From assembly GCA_038123715.1 (NCBI GenBank), contig JAYPAN010000004.1:1-64000 (forward strand): a stretch of DNA of 64,000 nucleotides. The letters are read 5' to 3'. The position numbers and the translations under genes are program-made. The notes under the pieces are model-generated. The model was not told the origin of the DNA and made no database searches. It saw nothing but the letters and a program-made list of their open reading frames with translations. This stretch comes from JAYPAN01 sp038123715 (lineage in GTDB: Bacteria; Pseudomonadota; Alphaproteobacteria; RS24). This document shows, piece by piece, positions 24,691-34,646 of this stretch. Every line of letters begins with the position of its first letter. The first letter of the stretch is position 1.

Positions 24691-25254
24691 ATGCCCTTGC
24701 TGACAAGCCCCCAACCGCACTGGCCGTCGCGCATTATGATAAGCGACGCCGACCGCCTGCCTGACTGGCGCGCGGCACTGGCGCGTTTGCCGCGCGGCAG
24801 CGGCCTTGTTTTGCGCGATTATCACCATAAAAACCGCGCCGCTTTGGCGCAAGAAATGGCGGCGCAATGCGCGGCGCGCGGCCATGTGTTTTTTGTCGGT
24901 GGTGATGCGGCACTGGCGCGACGGCTCGGCGCACGCCTGCACGCACCGGCATATATGACCCATAAACCCGCTCCGATAGCGGCCAGCGCAGCTGCCCATA
25001 ATGCGGCGGAAATCATCCGGGCAGCGCGACATAATTATCAGGCCGTGCTGCTGTCGCCGGTTTTTGCGACCAAAAGCCACGCGCACGCACGGCCGCTTGG
25101 CGCGGTGCGCCTGCACAGGCTGGCCGGTCTAGCGAAACAATATGGGCTGGTTTGTTATGCGCTGGGCGGCATGAATGAGCGCCATTGGCAAAGGCTTGGC
25201 GCGGCACATGATTTGCTGCACGGCTTTGCCGCGATTGACGCTTTTGCCCGCTGA
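24691..25254 (+). CDS. ThiE/TenI-like thiamine phosphate synthase family protein, degenerate
   Basis: 187 residues, shorter than most ThiE (~210). The TIM-barrel end is recognisable: LLSPVFATKSHAHARPLGAVRLHRLA and YALGGMNERH match the ThiE segments that bind phosphate and thiazole. The N-terminal pyrimidine-binding part (QLR-type motifs) is weak: only GLVLRDYHHK resembles it. Either a regulatory TenI-like protein or a shortened ThiE is possible. No thi genes are nearby. The start codon has no strong ribosome site. Confidence 0.65.
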   Translation: MPLLTSPQPHWPSRIMISDADRLPDWRAALARLPRGSGLVLRDYHHKNRAALAQEMAAQCAARGHVFFVGGDAALARRLGARLHAPAYMTHKPAPIAASAAAHNAAEIIRAARHNYQAVLLSPVFATKSHAHARPLGAVRLHRLAGLAKQYGLVCYALGGMNERHWQRLGAAHDLLHGFAAIDAFAR

Positions 25255-25362
25255 CCAACGCCCCCGCCGGTAAACTGGCACAGGTCTTTACATTTGCCCG
25301 CACCCGCCATAATAGTGGTGCAGGTTTCAATCTTTCAAAAACTCCGGCGGAGCTTCAATTCA

Positions 25363-25917
25363 ATGCAAAAATCAAGGCAAACAATCTCCCTTCATGGCGT
25401 TCGTGTATTTTCTGCCGCGCTGGCTTTGGCCGTGCTGGCCGCCTGTGGTCAAGCCGGACGCGAAGCGGTCTATCCCGAAGACACGGATGCGGCAACCGCC
25501 GAAACCGGTTCGATTTTCGATATTTTCTCAGGCAGCAGCAAGCCCACAAGTGAAGCTGCGCCGACACAGGGCGGGGCAAAAAAGCCAAGCGGGCTGGCGG
25601 TCAATGCCGATTTGTGGCGCGCCGCGCTGGAGACAATTTCCTTCATGCCGCTGGCCTCGGCCGACCCAATCGCCGGTGTGGTGATTACCGAATGGTATAA
25701 TGACCCGAAAATTGCCGATGAGCGTTTCAAGATAAACATTATTGTCAGCGGCGTTGAGCTGCGCGCCGATGCGGTGCGCGTGACGCTGATGCGCGAGAAA
25801 AAACGCGGCGCGCGCTGGTCAACTGTGGATGGCAATAAGCTGGTCGCGCGCCAGCTTGAAAACATTATTCTGACCCGCGCCAGAGACTTCCGTATTCGCG
25901 GTGCCGCACGGCGCTAG
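25363..25917 (+). CDS. DUF3576 family lipoprotein
   Basis: 184 residues from the ATG at 25363. The signal peptide ends in lipobox LAAC. The mature part has a low-complexity linker and then NADLWRAALETISFMPLASADPIAGVVITEWYNDPKIADERFKINIIV, the DUF3576 core. This family is found just upstream of leuS-lptE-holA in many alphaproteobacteria, as here. Position suggests an envelope role linked to LptE, but the function is unknown. The 108 bases before it hold nothing clear. Confidence 0.85.
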   Translation: MQKSRQTISLHGVRVFSAALALAVLAACGQAGREAVYPEDTDAATAETGSIFDIFSGSSKPTSEAAPTQGGAKKPSGLAVNADLWRAALETISFMPLASADPIAGVVITEWYNDPKIADERFKINIIVSGVELRADAVRVTLMREKKRGARWSTVDGNKLVARQLENIILTRARDFRIRGAARR

Positions 25918-25948
25918 CGCCCGCGCAAACCGCCGGAAAGAGGCTGTT

Positions 25949-28513
25949 ATGGAAAGATACGACCCCGCACAAAGCGAGCGCCGGTGGCAAGCGGCGTGGG
26001 AAGAACAGGATTGTTTTGCCGCCCTGCCGATAGATTGCGGCAAGCCGAAATATTATGTGCTGGAAATGTTTCCCTATCCGTCGGGGCGGATTCATATGGG
26101 GCATGTGCGTAATTACGCAATGGGCGATGTGGTGGCGCGGTTCAAAAAAGCGCAAGGCTTTAATGTGCTGCACCCAATGGGCTGGGATGCGTTTGGTATG
26201 CCGGCCGAAAATGCTGCGATGGAGAAAAACACCCATCCCGCCGATTGGACATATAAAAATATCGATACTATGCGCGCGCAATTAAAGCGGCTCGGCCTGT
26301 CGATTGACTGGAGCCGCGAATTTGCCACTTGCGACCCTAACTATTACCGCCATGAACAGGCCATGTTCCTTGATTTTCTTGACGCCGGTTTGGTTGACCG
26401 GCGCGAAAGCACTGTCAATTGGGATCCGGTCGATATGACTGTTCTGGCCAATGAGCAGGTGATTGACGGCAAGGGCTGGCGGTCGGGCGCGACGGTTGAG
26501 CAAAAGCGGCTGACGCAATGGTTTTTGAAAATCACCGATTATGCGGGCGATTTGCTGGATGCGCTGGACGGGCTGACACGCTGGCCGGAAAAAGTGCGGC
26601 TCATGCAGCGCAATTGGATTGGCCGTTCCCAAGGGCTGCAATGCCGGTTTGAATTGCAACAGCCTTTTGGAGATATTGATGCGCTGGACGTGTTCACCAC
26701 GCGGCCCGATACTTTTTACGGTGCCAGTTTTTGCGCCATTTCGCCCGACCATCCGCTGACGCTTGCACTGGCCGAGACAAGTGCCGAAGTGCAGGCTTTC
26801 CGCGCCGAATGTGCGGCGCGCGGCACCAGCGAAAGCGATATTGAGGCCGGTGAAAAACTCGGTCTGGATACCGGCTTGCTTGTGTGTCACCCGTTGGACA
26901 AGGACTGGCTGCTGCCGGTCTATATCGCCAATTTTGTCTTGATGGGCTATGGCACGGGGGCGATTTTTGCCTGTCCCGCCCATGACCAGCGCGATTTGGA
27001 TTTCGCCCGCAAATATGGCCTGCCCGTGCGTCCGGTCGTGCGCCCGCGCGACACTGGCGATGATTTCGATATTGGCGATGAAGCCTATACGGGTGACGGC
27101 GTGTTGTTTCATTCCGCCGAGCTGAACGGGCTGACGCCGGGTGAAGCGCAAGAAAAACTGATAGCCGAATTCGCCGCTGACGGGCGCGGCACGGCGCAAA
27201 TCAATTTCCGGTTGCGCGATTGGGGCGTTTCGCGGCAACGCTATTGGGGCTGCCCGATTCCGATTATTCACTGCGATGATTGCGGAGCAGTGCCGGTTCC
27301 GCGCGCTGAATTGCCAGTTCGCCTGCCCGATGATGTCAGCTTTGACAGGCCGGGCAATCCGCTTGACCATCACCCGACATGGAAACATGTTGCCTGTCCG
27401 GTCTGCGGCAAGGATGCGCGGCGCGAGACAGATACTTTCGACACATTTATAGACAGCAGCTGGTATTTCGCCCGCTTTACCGAATTGGCCGAAACCACAC
27501 CGACCGAACCGGCGGCAACCGGCCATTGGCTGCCGGTTGATCAATATATTGGCGGCATTGAACATGCGATTTTGCACCTGCTCTATTCGCGCTTTTATGC
27601 CCGTGCCATGGAAAAAACCGGCCATTTGAGCGTGCGCGAGCCGTTTGACGGGCTGTTCACGCAAGGCATGGTGTGTCACGAAACCTATCGCAATGCGGAA
27701 GGGCAGTTTTTGTCGCCCGATGAGGTAACGATTGGCGCTGACGGGGCGTTTGAAAAAGCCGATGCGGCGGGCAAAGTGACCATTGGCGCGGTCGAGAAAA
27801 TGTCGAAATCAAAGAAAAATACCGTCGATCCGGATGATATTGTCGCCCGCTATGGGGCCGATACGGCGCGCTGGTTCATGCTGTCCGACAGCCCGCCCGA
27901 ACGCGATGTGCAATGGACGCAAGAAGGCATTGAGGGCGCTTGGCGCTTTGTCCAGCGCGTCTGGCGGCTGGTCAATGAATTTGCCGAAAACGCGGCTGAC
28001 ACGCAAAGCGGCGAAGTCGGCCAAGACGGCGAAGCGGTTTACCGCGCCACCCAGCGCGCCATTGTCGATGTGACACAAGACCTTGAGGCACTGGCCTTTA
28101 ACCGCGCCGTCGCCCGACTGTATGAGCTGACGAATATATTATCCGGCTTCAAGCCGACCAATGCGGCCGAGCAGGCGATTTTGCGCGACGGGCTGGCTTG
28201 TCTGGTGCAGCTTTTCGCGCCCATGATGCCGCATCTGGCCGAAAGCTGTCACAATCTGCTTGGCGGCGACGGGCTGTTGGCTTCAACCCCTTGGCCGAGC
28301 GCCGATGAGAGCGTGCTTGTTGAGGACAGCGTGACCCTGCCGGTGCAAATCAACGGCAAAAAAAGAGCCGAAATAAATGTTCCCAAAGACGCCGACAAGG
28401 ATATGATTGAACAGCTTGCTTTGGCCGAGCCTCAAGTGGAGAAATTTATTGACGGGCAAACAATACGCAAAGTCATTATTGTGCCGGGACGCATTGTCAA
28501 TTTGGTCATTTAA
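25949..28513 (+). CDS. leuS: Leucyl-tRNA synthetase
   Basis: 854 residues from the ATG at 25949 (AAGAGGC upstream). Class I synthetase: HIGH-type motif HMGH at 49-52, KMSKS at 617-621, a CP1 editing domain between (DVFTTRPDTFYGASFCAISPDHPL) and a zinc-ribbon-like pair of Cys clusters (CDDCGAVP; CPVCGK). Full length for a bacterial LeuRS. It charges tRNA-Leu. It starts 31 bases after the DUF3576 gene and overlaps lptE, forming an operon with lptE and holA. Confidence 0.97.
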   Translation: MERYDPAQSERRWQAAWEEQDCFAALPIDCGKPKYYVLEMFPYPSGRIHMGHVRNYAMGDVVARFKKAQGFNVLHPMGWDAFGMPAENAAMEKNTHPADWTYKNIDTMRAQLKRLGLSIDWSREFATCDPNYYRHEQAMFLDFLDAGLVDRRESTVNWDPVDMTVLANEQVIDGKGWRSGATVEQKRLTQWFLKITDYAGDLLDALDGLTRWPEKVRLMQRNWIGRSQGLQCRFELQQPFGDIDALDVFTTRPDTFYGASFCAISPDHPLTLALAETSAEVQAFRAECAARGTSESDIEAGEKLGLDTGLLVCHPLDKDWLLPVYIANFVLMGYGTGAIFACPAHDQRDLDFARKYGLPVRPVVRPRDTGDDFDIGDEAYTGDGVLFHSAELNGLTPGEAQEKLIAEFAADGRGTAQINFRLRDWGVSRQRYWGCPIPIIHCDDCGAVPVPRAELPVRLPDDVSFDRPGNPLDHHPTWKHVACPVCGKDARRETDTFDTFIDSSWYFARFTELAETTPTEPAATGHWLPVDQYIGGIEHAILHLLYSRFYARAMEKTGHLSVREPFDGLFTQGMVCHETYRNAEGQFLSPDEVTIGADGAFEKADAAGKVTIGAVEKMSKSKKNTVDPDDIVARYGADTARWFMLSDSPPERDVQWTQEGIEGAWRFVQRVWRLVNEFAENAADTQSGEVGQDGEAVYRATQRAIVDVTQDLEALAFNRAVARLYELTNILSGFKPTNAAEQAILRDGLACLVQLFAPMMPHLAESCHNLLGGDGLLASTPWPSADESVLVEDSVTLPVQINGKKRAEINVPKDADKDMIEQLALAEPQVEKFIDGQTIRKVIIVPGRIVNLVI

Positions 28514-28997
28514 CGGCTGGCGACACGGGCTTTTGCTGCTGCCGATATTGGCGGTGCTGCTGGCCGGATGTGGCTTTGAGCCGGTGCATAAGAGGGGGGT
28601 TGCCGGTGAAGAACGCTTTGCCCTGCGCGCGCTGAGCCTGCCCGCCACACCGGCAGGCGACCAGCTAAAGCGATTGCTGGCGCCCTATCTGTCGGAAAAT
28701 GCGGAAGCGGATTATGCGCTGGAAATTGCGCTTGAAACCGGCCAAACCGGCCTGTTGCTGGACAGGGAAGGCACGGCGCTGCGTTTGCGCGTAACCTCGC
28801 AGGCGCAATTGACGCTGCTCGGCGATGCGGCGACTTCTAGCGCGTCCAAAACCCTGGCAGTGGCACAGGAATATACAAGGCTGGATGATGATATGGTCAA
28901 TCTGGCGACGCGCGAATATCTGGAAGAGCTGAATGTGATTAGCCTGTCTGATGCGATTATCCAGTATTTGCGCGGGATAGAGGATGGTTGGCGATGA
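28494..28997 (+). CDS. lptE: LPS-assembly lipoprotein LptE
   Basis: About 167 residues if started at the TTG at 28494, which lies inside the end of leuS with CGGGA just before it. The frame is open further upstream to 28407, but that part is antisense-like filler without a signal peptide. A hydrophobic segment and lipobox LLAGC are followed by GFEPVHKR, the typical LptE start of the mature protein. LptE plugs the LptD barrel in the outer membrane. The start codon is the only uncertain point. Confidence 0.85.
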   Translation: MSIWSFNGWRHGLLLLPILAVLLAGCGFEPVHKRGVAGEERFALRALSLPATPAGDQLKRLLAPYLSENAEADYALEIALETGQTGLLLDREGTALRLRVTSQAQLTLLGDAATSSASKTLAVAQEYTRLDDDMVNLATREYLEELNVISLSDAIIQYLRGIEDGWR

Positions 28998-30055
28998 AAC
29001 TGGCCGCCCATCAGGTCGATAATTTCCTGCAAAGCATGACAGCCGAAAATGCGCCGCGCCTTATTCTGGTCTATGGCCCGGACAGTGGCGGGGTGCGTGA
29101 AATTATCCAGAAACTGCGTCGCACCTATTTGGGGCCGGAAGCCGACCCGCTGCAATTGGCGCAAATTGACGAACGCGACTTGTCGGGCGACCGCGCCGCA
29201 CTGGCGACAGAAGCCGCCGCCATTCCGATGTTTGGCGGCAATAAGCTGGTGCATGTGCGCGGCGGGGGCGCGCCGGTCAGCGCGGCGGTGGCGCATTATT
29301 TGGAGAACCCTTCCCCCGATGCGCTGGTGCTGGTCGAAGCCGGAGCGCTGAAACCCTCAAGCGGTCTCCGCAAGGCGGCGGAGGCCAGCAAACAGGCTAT
29401 GGCACTGCCCTGTTATGAGCTGGAGGCGCGCGATATGGCGCGGCTGGCGCGCGACCATTTGGAAAAACACGGGCTGAACATTGAAGCGGCGGCCTTGCAG
29501 GCATTGGTTGGCATGTTGGCTACAGACAGGGGCATTTTGCAGCGCGAGCTTGAAAGGCTGGTGCTGTTTATGGGGTCGGAAGCCGCCCTTGTCACTATGG
29601 ATGATATTGATGCCGCTATGGGCGATATTGCCCAAAGTTCAGTTGATGCGCTGGTCGATAATATCGCTTTGGGCAAAATTGACGCCGCCGACCAGGCGCT
29701 TGACCGGCTGGTCACGGGCGGGCGTTCTGTGTCGAGCCTGCTTGGTACCATTCGCGGCCATTTTCAGACTTTGCATCTGGCCGCCGCGATGAAAGAAAAA
29801 GGCGTGCGCGAGCAGCAGATTTTTGCAGGCTTTCGCCCGCCTCTGCATTTTCGCCGCAAACCGCTGGTCACCCGCCAGCTTGAGCTTTGGAGCAGTGGTA
29901 AAATCACCCGCGCGCTGACTTTGCTGCAAAATGCCGAACGCTTCAGCCGCAGCGGGGCGACATCCGGCGCGCCGGGACTGGATGACGCACAAGCCGGCCA
30001 AGTGCTGTTGCGGATTGCCCGCGCCGCCCATCTTCAACCCGCAAATCGCGCCTAG
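28994..30055 (+). CDS. holA: DNA polymerase III delta subunit
   Basis: 353 residues from the ATG at 28994, whose ATGA overlaps the lptE stop. LILVYGPDSGGVREI is the degenerate P-loop of HolA. SVDALVDNIALGKIDAADQALDRLVTGGRSVSSLLGTIRGHFQTL and the C-terminal collar domain fit the family. It opens the sliding clamp in the clamp loader. It converges with parB, sharing 4 bases around the two stop codons. Confidence 0.95.
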   Translation: MKLAAHQVDNFLQSMTAENAPRLILVYGPDSGGVREIIQKLRRTYLGPEADPLQLAQIDERDLSGDRAALATEAAAIPMFGGNKLVHVRGGGAPVSAAVAHYLENPSPDALVLVEAGALKPSSGLRKAAEASKQAMALPCYELEARDMARLARDHLEKHGLNIEAAALQALVGMLATDRGILQRELERLVLFMGSEAALVTMDDIDAAMGDIAQSSVDALVDNIALGKIDAADQALDRLVTGGRSVSSLLGTIRGHFQTLHLAAAMKEKGVREQQIFAGFRPPLHFRRKPLVTRQLELWSSGKITRALTLLQNAERFSRSGATSGAPGLDDAQAGQVLLRIARAAHLQPANRA

Positions 30056-31014
30056 CCGCGCGCCAGCAAAACCGCCACCAGCCCGTCAAGCTGTTCCAGC
30101 GAACGATAATCAATCCGCACCGCACCGCCCTTTTCGCCGCCCTTATCATCAATTTGCACTTTCAGGCCAAGCGCATCGGCCAGCGTTTTTTCCAATGCCC
30201 GCGTATCAGCGTCTTTTTCATCGGATTTGGGGGATTTGGGGGATTGGCCACCCGCGCCCATCCCTTCACCAGCAACCTTACCGGCCGCCAGTTTTTCCGC
30301 CTGCCGAACATTAAGCCCTTGTTTTACAATCATTTCTGCCAGTTTCTCCGACTCTTCATGAGCCAGAATGGCGCGCGCGTGACCGGCAGACAGCGCGCCC
30401 GATATAAGATAGTCGCGGATTTTGGCGGGCGCCCCGGCCAGCCGCAGCGTATTGGCAATATGGCTGCGGCTTTTACCAATTATCTCTGCCAAATCGGCTT
30501 GCGTATAGGTGAATTCATCAATAAGTCGTTGATATCCTTCGGCTTCTTCCACCGGATTCAAATCGGCGCGCTGCACATTCTCAACAATGCCAATTTCCAG
30601 CGCCTCGCTGTCCGATAAATCGCGTATCACCACCGGCACATTGTGTAATTGCGCCTGCTGCGCCGCCCGCCAGCGCCGTTCGCCAGCGATGATTTCATAT
30701 TGGCCGTCGCCAATCGGGCGCACCAGCAATGGCTGTAAGATGCCGCTTTTCTTGAAAGATTCGGCAAGGCTGGACAAGTCATCAGGGTCAAAATGTCGCC
30801 TTGGCTGAAACTTTCCCGGCTGCAAACAATCAATCCCAAGCGTCATCGGTGCGGCCTGACCATTGGCGGCAAGCGCTTCACCGTTTGGCGTGTCACCTTT
30901 TGGCGGGTCGGAAGCGACTGGGGCGTCAACAGCTTGCGTCGGTTGCGGCGATACCGGATTGTCGCCAATCAGCGCCGACAGGCCGCGCCCCAAACCTCTT
31001 TTTTTCTCACTCAT
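30052..31014 (-). CDS. parB: Chromosome partitioning protein ParB
   Basis: 320 residues from the ATG at 31012-31014 (AAAGAGGC upstream; start MSEKKRGLGRGLSALIGD is classical). The arginine-patch CTPase region (GQYEIIAGERRWRAAQQA), the ENVQRADLNPVEEAEGYQ box and the HTH (TQADLAEIIGKSRSHIANTLRL) that binds parS are all present. ParB loads at parS and spreads as a CTP-dependent clamp. Two perfect parS sites lie within 4 kb. Confidence 0.97.
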   Translation of the reverse strand: MSEKKRGLGRGLSALIGDNPVSPQPTQAVDAPVASDPPKGDTPNGEALAANGQAAPMTLGIDCLQPGKFQPRRHFDPDDLSSLAESFKKSGILQPLLVRPIGDGQYEIIAGERRWRAAQQAQLHNVPVVIRDLSDSEALEIGIVENVQRADLNPVEEAEGYQRLIDEFTYTQADLAEIIGKSRSHIANTLRLAGAPAKIRDYLISGALSAGHARAILAHEESEKLAEMIVKQGLNVRQAEKLAAGKVAGEGMGAGGQSPKSPKSDEKDADTRALEKTLADALGLKVQIDDKGGEKGGAVRIDYRSLEQLDGLVAVLLARG

Positions 31015-31061
31015 CTTTGCCTCTTTCATTTCCGGCGGGGTATTGCCGCCCCTTTGCGCCC

Positions 31062-31907
31062 TTATGCAGCTTGGCCGCGCGCTTCTTCGCGCTGTATCAA
31101 CTCCGATGCCAGCCGCATATAGGCCTGACTGCCCGCGCATTTATGGTCATAAAGCAGCGCCGGTTTGCCAAAACTCGGCGCCTCCGACACGCGCACATTG
31201 CGCGGGATCACACTTTGATAGACCAGCTCGCCAAAATGGCCGCGCACATCATTTTCCACCTGCCCCGACAGATTGTTCCGCAAATCGAACATGGTCAGCA
31301 CAATGCCCTGAATATCCAGCGCCGGATTCAAACTGTCGCGCACCTGCTCTATGGTTTGCAAAAGCTGGCTCAACCCTTCCAGCGCGAAAAACTCGCATTG
31401 CAGCGGCACCAGCACGGATTGGGCAGCCACCATCGCGTTTAATGTCAGCATGTTCAGCGAAGGCGGGCAGTCAATCAGAATATATTCATAGGATTTGCCG
31501 GAATTGTTATTGGCCTGAAATGCGGCAATCTCATCGGCCAGACGGTGCAAGCGGCGCGGGTTTTCGGCCAGCTCCACCTCTATGCCCAACAAATCCATGC
31601 TGGCTGGCAACAGGTCAAAGCCCGGCACGGCAGTGCCACAAATTGCTTCGGCCAATGGCACTTCACCCAGCAACACATCAAAGCTGGTTTTGTCGCGCGC
31701 CGCGCGGTCAATGCCCAAGCCGGTGCTGGCATTGCCTTGCGGGTCAATATCAACCAACAAAACCGGCACGCCAATGGCGGCCAGCGCAGTGCCAAGATTT
31801 ATCGCAGTGGTGGTTTTGCCAACGCCGCCTTTTTGATTGGCCAAACAAATAATGCGGGGCGTTGCGCTGCGGGGATTTGGCGCGCGCTCTGTGTTTATAT
31901 TTTCCAT
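31062..31907 (-). CDS. parA: Chromosome partitioning ATPase ParA
   Basis: 281 residues from the ATG at 31905-31907. Deviant Walker A KGGVGKTTTAIN near residue 30, then Walker A' DIDPQGNASTGLG and IDCPPSLNMLTLNA. ParA forms a nucleoid-bound gradient that moves ParB-parS complexes. It lies 47 bases upstream of parB and after rsmG, the usual order. Confidence 0.97.
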   Translation of the reverse strand: MENINTERAPNPRSATPRIICLANQKGGVGKTTTAINLGTALAAIGVPVLLVDIDPQGNASTGLGIDRAARDKTSFDVLLGEVPLAEAICGTAVPGFDLLPASMDLLGIEVELAENPRRLHRLADEIAAFQANNNSGKSYEYILIDCPPSLNMLTLNAMVAAQSVLVPLQCEFFALEGLSQLLQTIEQVRDSLNPALDIQGIVLTMFDLRNNLSGQVENDVRGHFGELVYQSVIPRNVRVSEAPSFGKPALLYDHKCAGSQAYMRLASELIQREEARGQAA

Positions 31908-31967
31908 TAGCAATCGCCCCCACTTTGCCTCGAAACAGCCGCAATTCAGGGGTTTCGAGTATTTCGC

Positions 31968-32630
31968 CTAGCCCGCCACGCGCTTGGCCAAACGGTCAAT
32001 CTGCACAATGCGCGCCGTCTCATCGGTTTCGCTGACATGTGTGCTGACTTCTATATCCCATATTTTCTCGGCGCGCGTCAATTCATCTTGCCAATCGCGC
32101 CCCTTGTGAAGCAGCGCAATTGTGGATGAATTGAAAAACGGCGCGAGCAGGTCGAGCAAATGCGACAAATCGGCCAAAGCGCGGGCGCTAATCGCCTGAA
32201 TATCGGCCAGAAAGGGGGGGGTGTCTGCCGCCAGCGCCTCAATCCGGCAATTATGCACACTGGCCGGCACGCCGGTTTCGCGGATAACCGCCTGCAAAAA
32301 CGCTGATTTGCGGCGGTCGCTCTCTACCAAATGGACATGCGATGTGTCAGGCGACGCATTTTCTGTGTTATCAGCCAGCATAATCGCCAGAACCAGCCCG
32401 GGAAACCCGCCGCCACTGCCCAAATCAAGCCAGATGCGCCGTTGCGCCCCGGCCAAGGCCAGCAGTTGCGCCGAATCCAGCACATGACGCTCCCAGAATT
32501 GCGCCAGCGTCGCCGGGCCAACAAGATTTATTTTCTGCTGCCATTTGCCAAGCAGCGCCTGGTAGCTCAAAAGCCGGGTGATTGTTTCACGTGAAACATT
32601 GAACCTTTGTTCAAATTGCTGCGGACCCAT
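31968..32630 (-). CDS. rsmG: 16S rRNA (guanine-527-N7)-methyltransferase RsmG
   Basis: 220 residues. The SAM motif IWLDLGSGGGFPGLVLAIM is clear. The N-terminal RFNVSRETITRLLSYQALL is encoded across a perfect parS palindrome, so this stretch serves as codons and ParB site at once, as in many bacteria. It starts 8 bases after mnmG stops, in the mnmG-rsmG-parA-parB order. Confidence 0.96.
   Translation of the reverse strand: MGPQQFEQRFNVSRETITRLLSYQALLGKWQQKINLVGPATLAQFWERHVLDSAQLLALAGAQRRIWLDLGSGGGFPGLVLAIMLADNTENASPDTSHVHLVESDRRKSAFLQAVIRETGVPASVHNCRIEALAADTPPFLADIQAISARALADLSHLLDLLAPFFNSSTIALLHKGRDWQDELTRAEKIWDIEVSTHVSETDETARIVQIDRLAKRVAG
32583..32598. promoter_or_regulatory. parS site 1 (perfect), inside rsmG
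   Basis: TGTTTCACGTGAAACA is a perfect 16-bp match to the universal parS consensus and a perfect palindrome. It encodes part of NVSRET in RsmG. Confidence 0.97.
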
Positions 32631-32638
32631 TTTGTGTC

Positions 32639-34525
32639 CTATTCTGCTGCTGCCTGCCGCCCTTTGCGGACATGATGCAGCAAAAGCGTCAGCGCAGCCG
32701 GTGTCATGCCATCCAGCCGCGCCGCCTGCCCCAGCGTGACAGGCCGCGCCGCATCAAGTTTCTGGCGCACTTCCGTGGACAGGCCGGGCAATGCCAAATA
32801 ATCCATATCAACCGGCAGGCGCAACGCCTCATCGCGGCGGAAAGCAGCAATATCGGCCTCTTGCCGGTCAAGATAACCAGCATAAAGCGCTTCGGTCTCG
32901 ATTTGCGCCCGCACAATCGGCGCCCAATCGGCCATTTGCGGCCAAATCGCTGCCAGTTTTTCCCAGCCAATATCGGGATAGGCCAGCAAATCAATCACAT
33001 TGCGGCGCACGCCATCCGCCCGCAGCGCCAGCCCATGCGCCTGCGCCTCATTGGGTGTTAACGCAAGGCCGCGCGCCATCACGCGCGCCGCGTCCAGCGT
33101 CGCCATTTTCTCGGAAAAAGCCGCCGCGCGCGCCGCCCCGACCAGCCCGCAGGCCACCCCTTTGGCGGTCAGCCGCTGGTCAGCATTATCGGCGCGCAAA
33201 GTCAGGCGATATTCGGCGCGTGCAGTGAACATGCGATAGGGTTCGGCCACACCCTTTGTGACCAAATCATCAATCATCACGCCAATATAGGCCTCGGCGC
33301 GGTCAAACAGCACGCTGTCCTGCCCGCCCGCCTGACGCGCCGCGTTCAAACCGGCCACCAGACCCTGCCCCGCCGCTTCCTCATAGCCGGTTGTGCCATT
33401 GATTTGTCCGGCCAGAAACAGCCCCGGCAAGGCTTTCAGTTCAAGGCTGGGCAGCAGCGCGCGCGGGTCAACATAATCATATTCAATCGCATAGCCGGGG
33501 CGCATGATTGTAACATTTTCCAGCCCTTCAATGGTGCGGATAAACGCATCTTGAATATGCGCCGGCAATGAGGTTGAAATGCCGTTTGGATAAACCGTCG
33601 GATCGTCCAGCCCTTCCGGCTCAAGGAAAATCTGATGCCGCTTGCGGTCGGGAAAGCGCGCCACCTTATCCTCAATAGAGGGGCAATAGCGCGGGCCAAC
33701 CCCTTGAATCTGGCCGGAATAAACGGCTGATTGGTTGATATTGGCCTGAATAATATCAAATGTCGCCTGATTGGTATGGGTGATGTGGCAAACCGTTTGC
33801 GGCACGCTGATTTCTTCGGTCAAAAAAGAAAATGGCACAGGCTCGGCATCGGCAGGCTGCGCCTCAAGCCGGTCAGTATCAATCGTGCGCCCATCCAAGC
33901 GCGCCGGCGTGCCGGTTTTCAACCGCCCCATTGTCATGGCGCCGGTTTCTTCGGCCAGCGCATAAAGTCGCTTGGAAAGCGTGATGGCGGGCTTTTCGCC
34001 ATGCCGCCCCGCCGGACGCCGTTCATCGCCAATATGGATAATGCCGTCGAGAAATGTGCCGGTTGTCAGCACCAAAGCGGCAGCGCGGAAAATATCACCA
34101 TTTTCTGTTATCACACCGCAGGCGCGGCCATTTTCAACGCAAATATCGTCGACCGCCGCCGCCAGAACAGTCAGATTGTCCGTGTCACCAATCGCTTGTT
34201 GCATGGCTTGGCGATAGAGCTTGCGGTCGGCCTGGGTGCGCGGCCCATGCACGGCAGGCCCTTTGCGGCGATTGAGCAGGCGGAATTGAATCCCCGCCGC
34301 ATCAGCCACGCGCCCCATCAGCCCATCCAACGCATCAATTTCGCGCACCAAATGACCCTTGCCGACGCCGCCAATCGCGGGATTGCAAGACATTTCGCCA
34401 ATTGTATCGGCGCGATGCGTTGCCAACAAGGTTTGCGCGCCATAGCGTGCCGCCGCCGCTGCCGCTTCGCAACCGGCATGGCCACCGCCAATAACAATCA
34501 CATCCCAGTGCCGTGCGTTTTGCAT
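32639..34525 (-). CDS. mnmG: tRNA uridine-5-carboxymethylaminomethyl modification enzyme MnmG (GidA)
   Basis: 628 residues from the ATG at 34523-34525. FAD motif VIVIGGGHAGCEAAAAAARYGA, MSCNPAIGGVGKGHLVREIDALDG and GYEEAAGQGLVAGLNAA are full family signatures, and the C-terminal MnmE-binding helical domain is complete. It modifies U34 of several tRNAs together with MnmE, encoded just upstream. Confidence 0.97.
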   Translation of the reverse strand: MQNARHWDVIVIGGGHAGCEAAAAAARYGAQTLLATHRADTIGEMSCNPAIGGVGKGHLVREIDALDGLMGRVADAAGIQFRLLNRRKGPAVHGPRTQADRKLYRQAMQQAIGDTDNLTVLAAAVDDICVENGRACGVITENGDIFRAAALVLTTGTFLDGIIHIGDERRPAGRHGEKPAITLSKRLYALAEETGAMTMGRLKTGTPARLDGRTIDTDRLEAQPADAEPVPFSFLTEEISVPQTVCHITHTNQATFDIIQANINQSAVYSGQIQGVGPRYCPSIEDKVARFPDRKRHQIFLEPEGLDDPTVYPNGISTSLPAHIQDAFIRTIEGLENVTIMRPGYAIEYDYVDPRALLPSLELKALPGLFLAGQINGTTGYEEAAGQGLVAGLNAARQAGGQDSVLFDRAEAYIGVMIDDLVTKGVAEPYRMFTARAEYRLTLRADNADQRLTAKGVACGLVGAARAAAFSEKMATLDAARVMARGLALTPNEAQAHGLALRADGVRRNVIDLLAYPDIGWEKLAAIWPQMADWAPIVRAQIETEALYAGYLDRQEADIAAFRRDEALRLPVDMDYLALPGLSTEVRQKLDAARPVTLGQAARLDGMTPAALTLLLHHVRKGRQAAAE

Positions 34526-34646
34526 AGTGCCGCCCAAATTAATGCTCCAATTTTCGACCTGCCTCGTGCCAGTCGAATAAGTTTCGAGCCTGTTCGGCTA
34601 TCTAAGCCGCCCCATCATAAAACTCAAGAAAAACATCGCGCCCAAA

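Noticed and set aside
26282..27679. Long open frame on the minus strand inside leuS
   Set aside because: It lies wholly antisense to a certain gene, and its protein has no family pattern. High GC creates such shadows.
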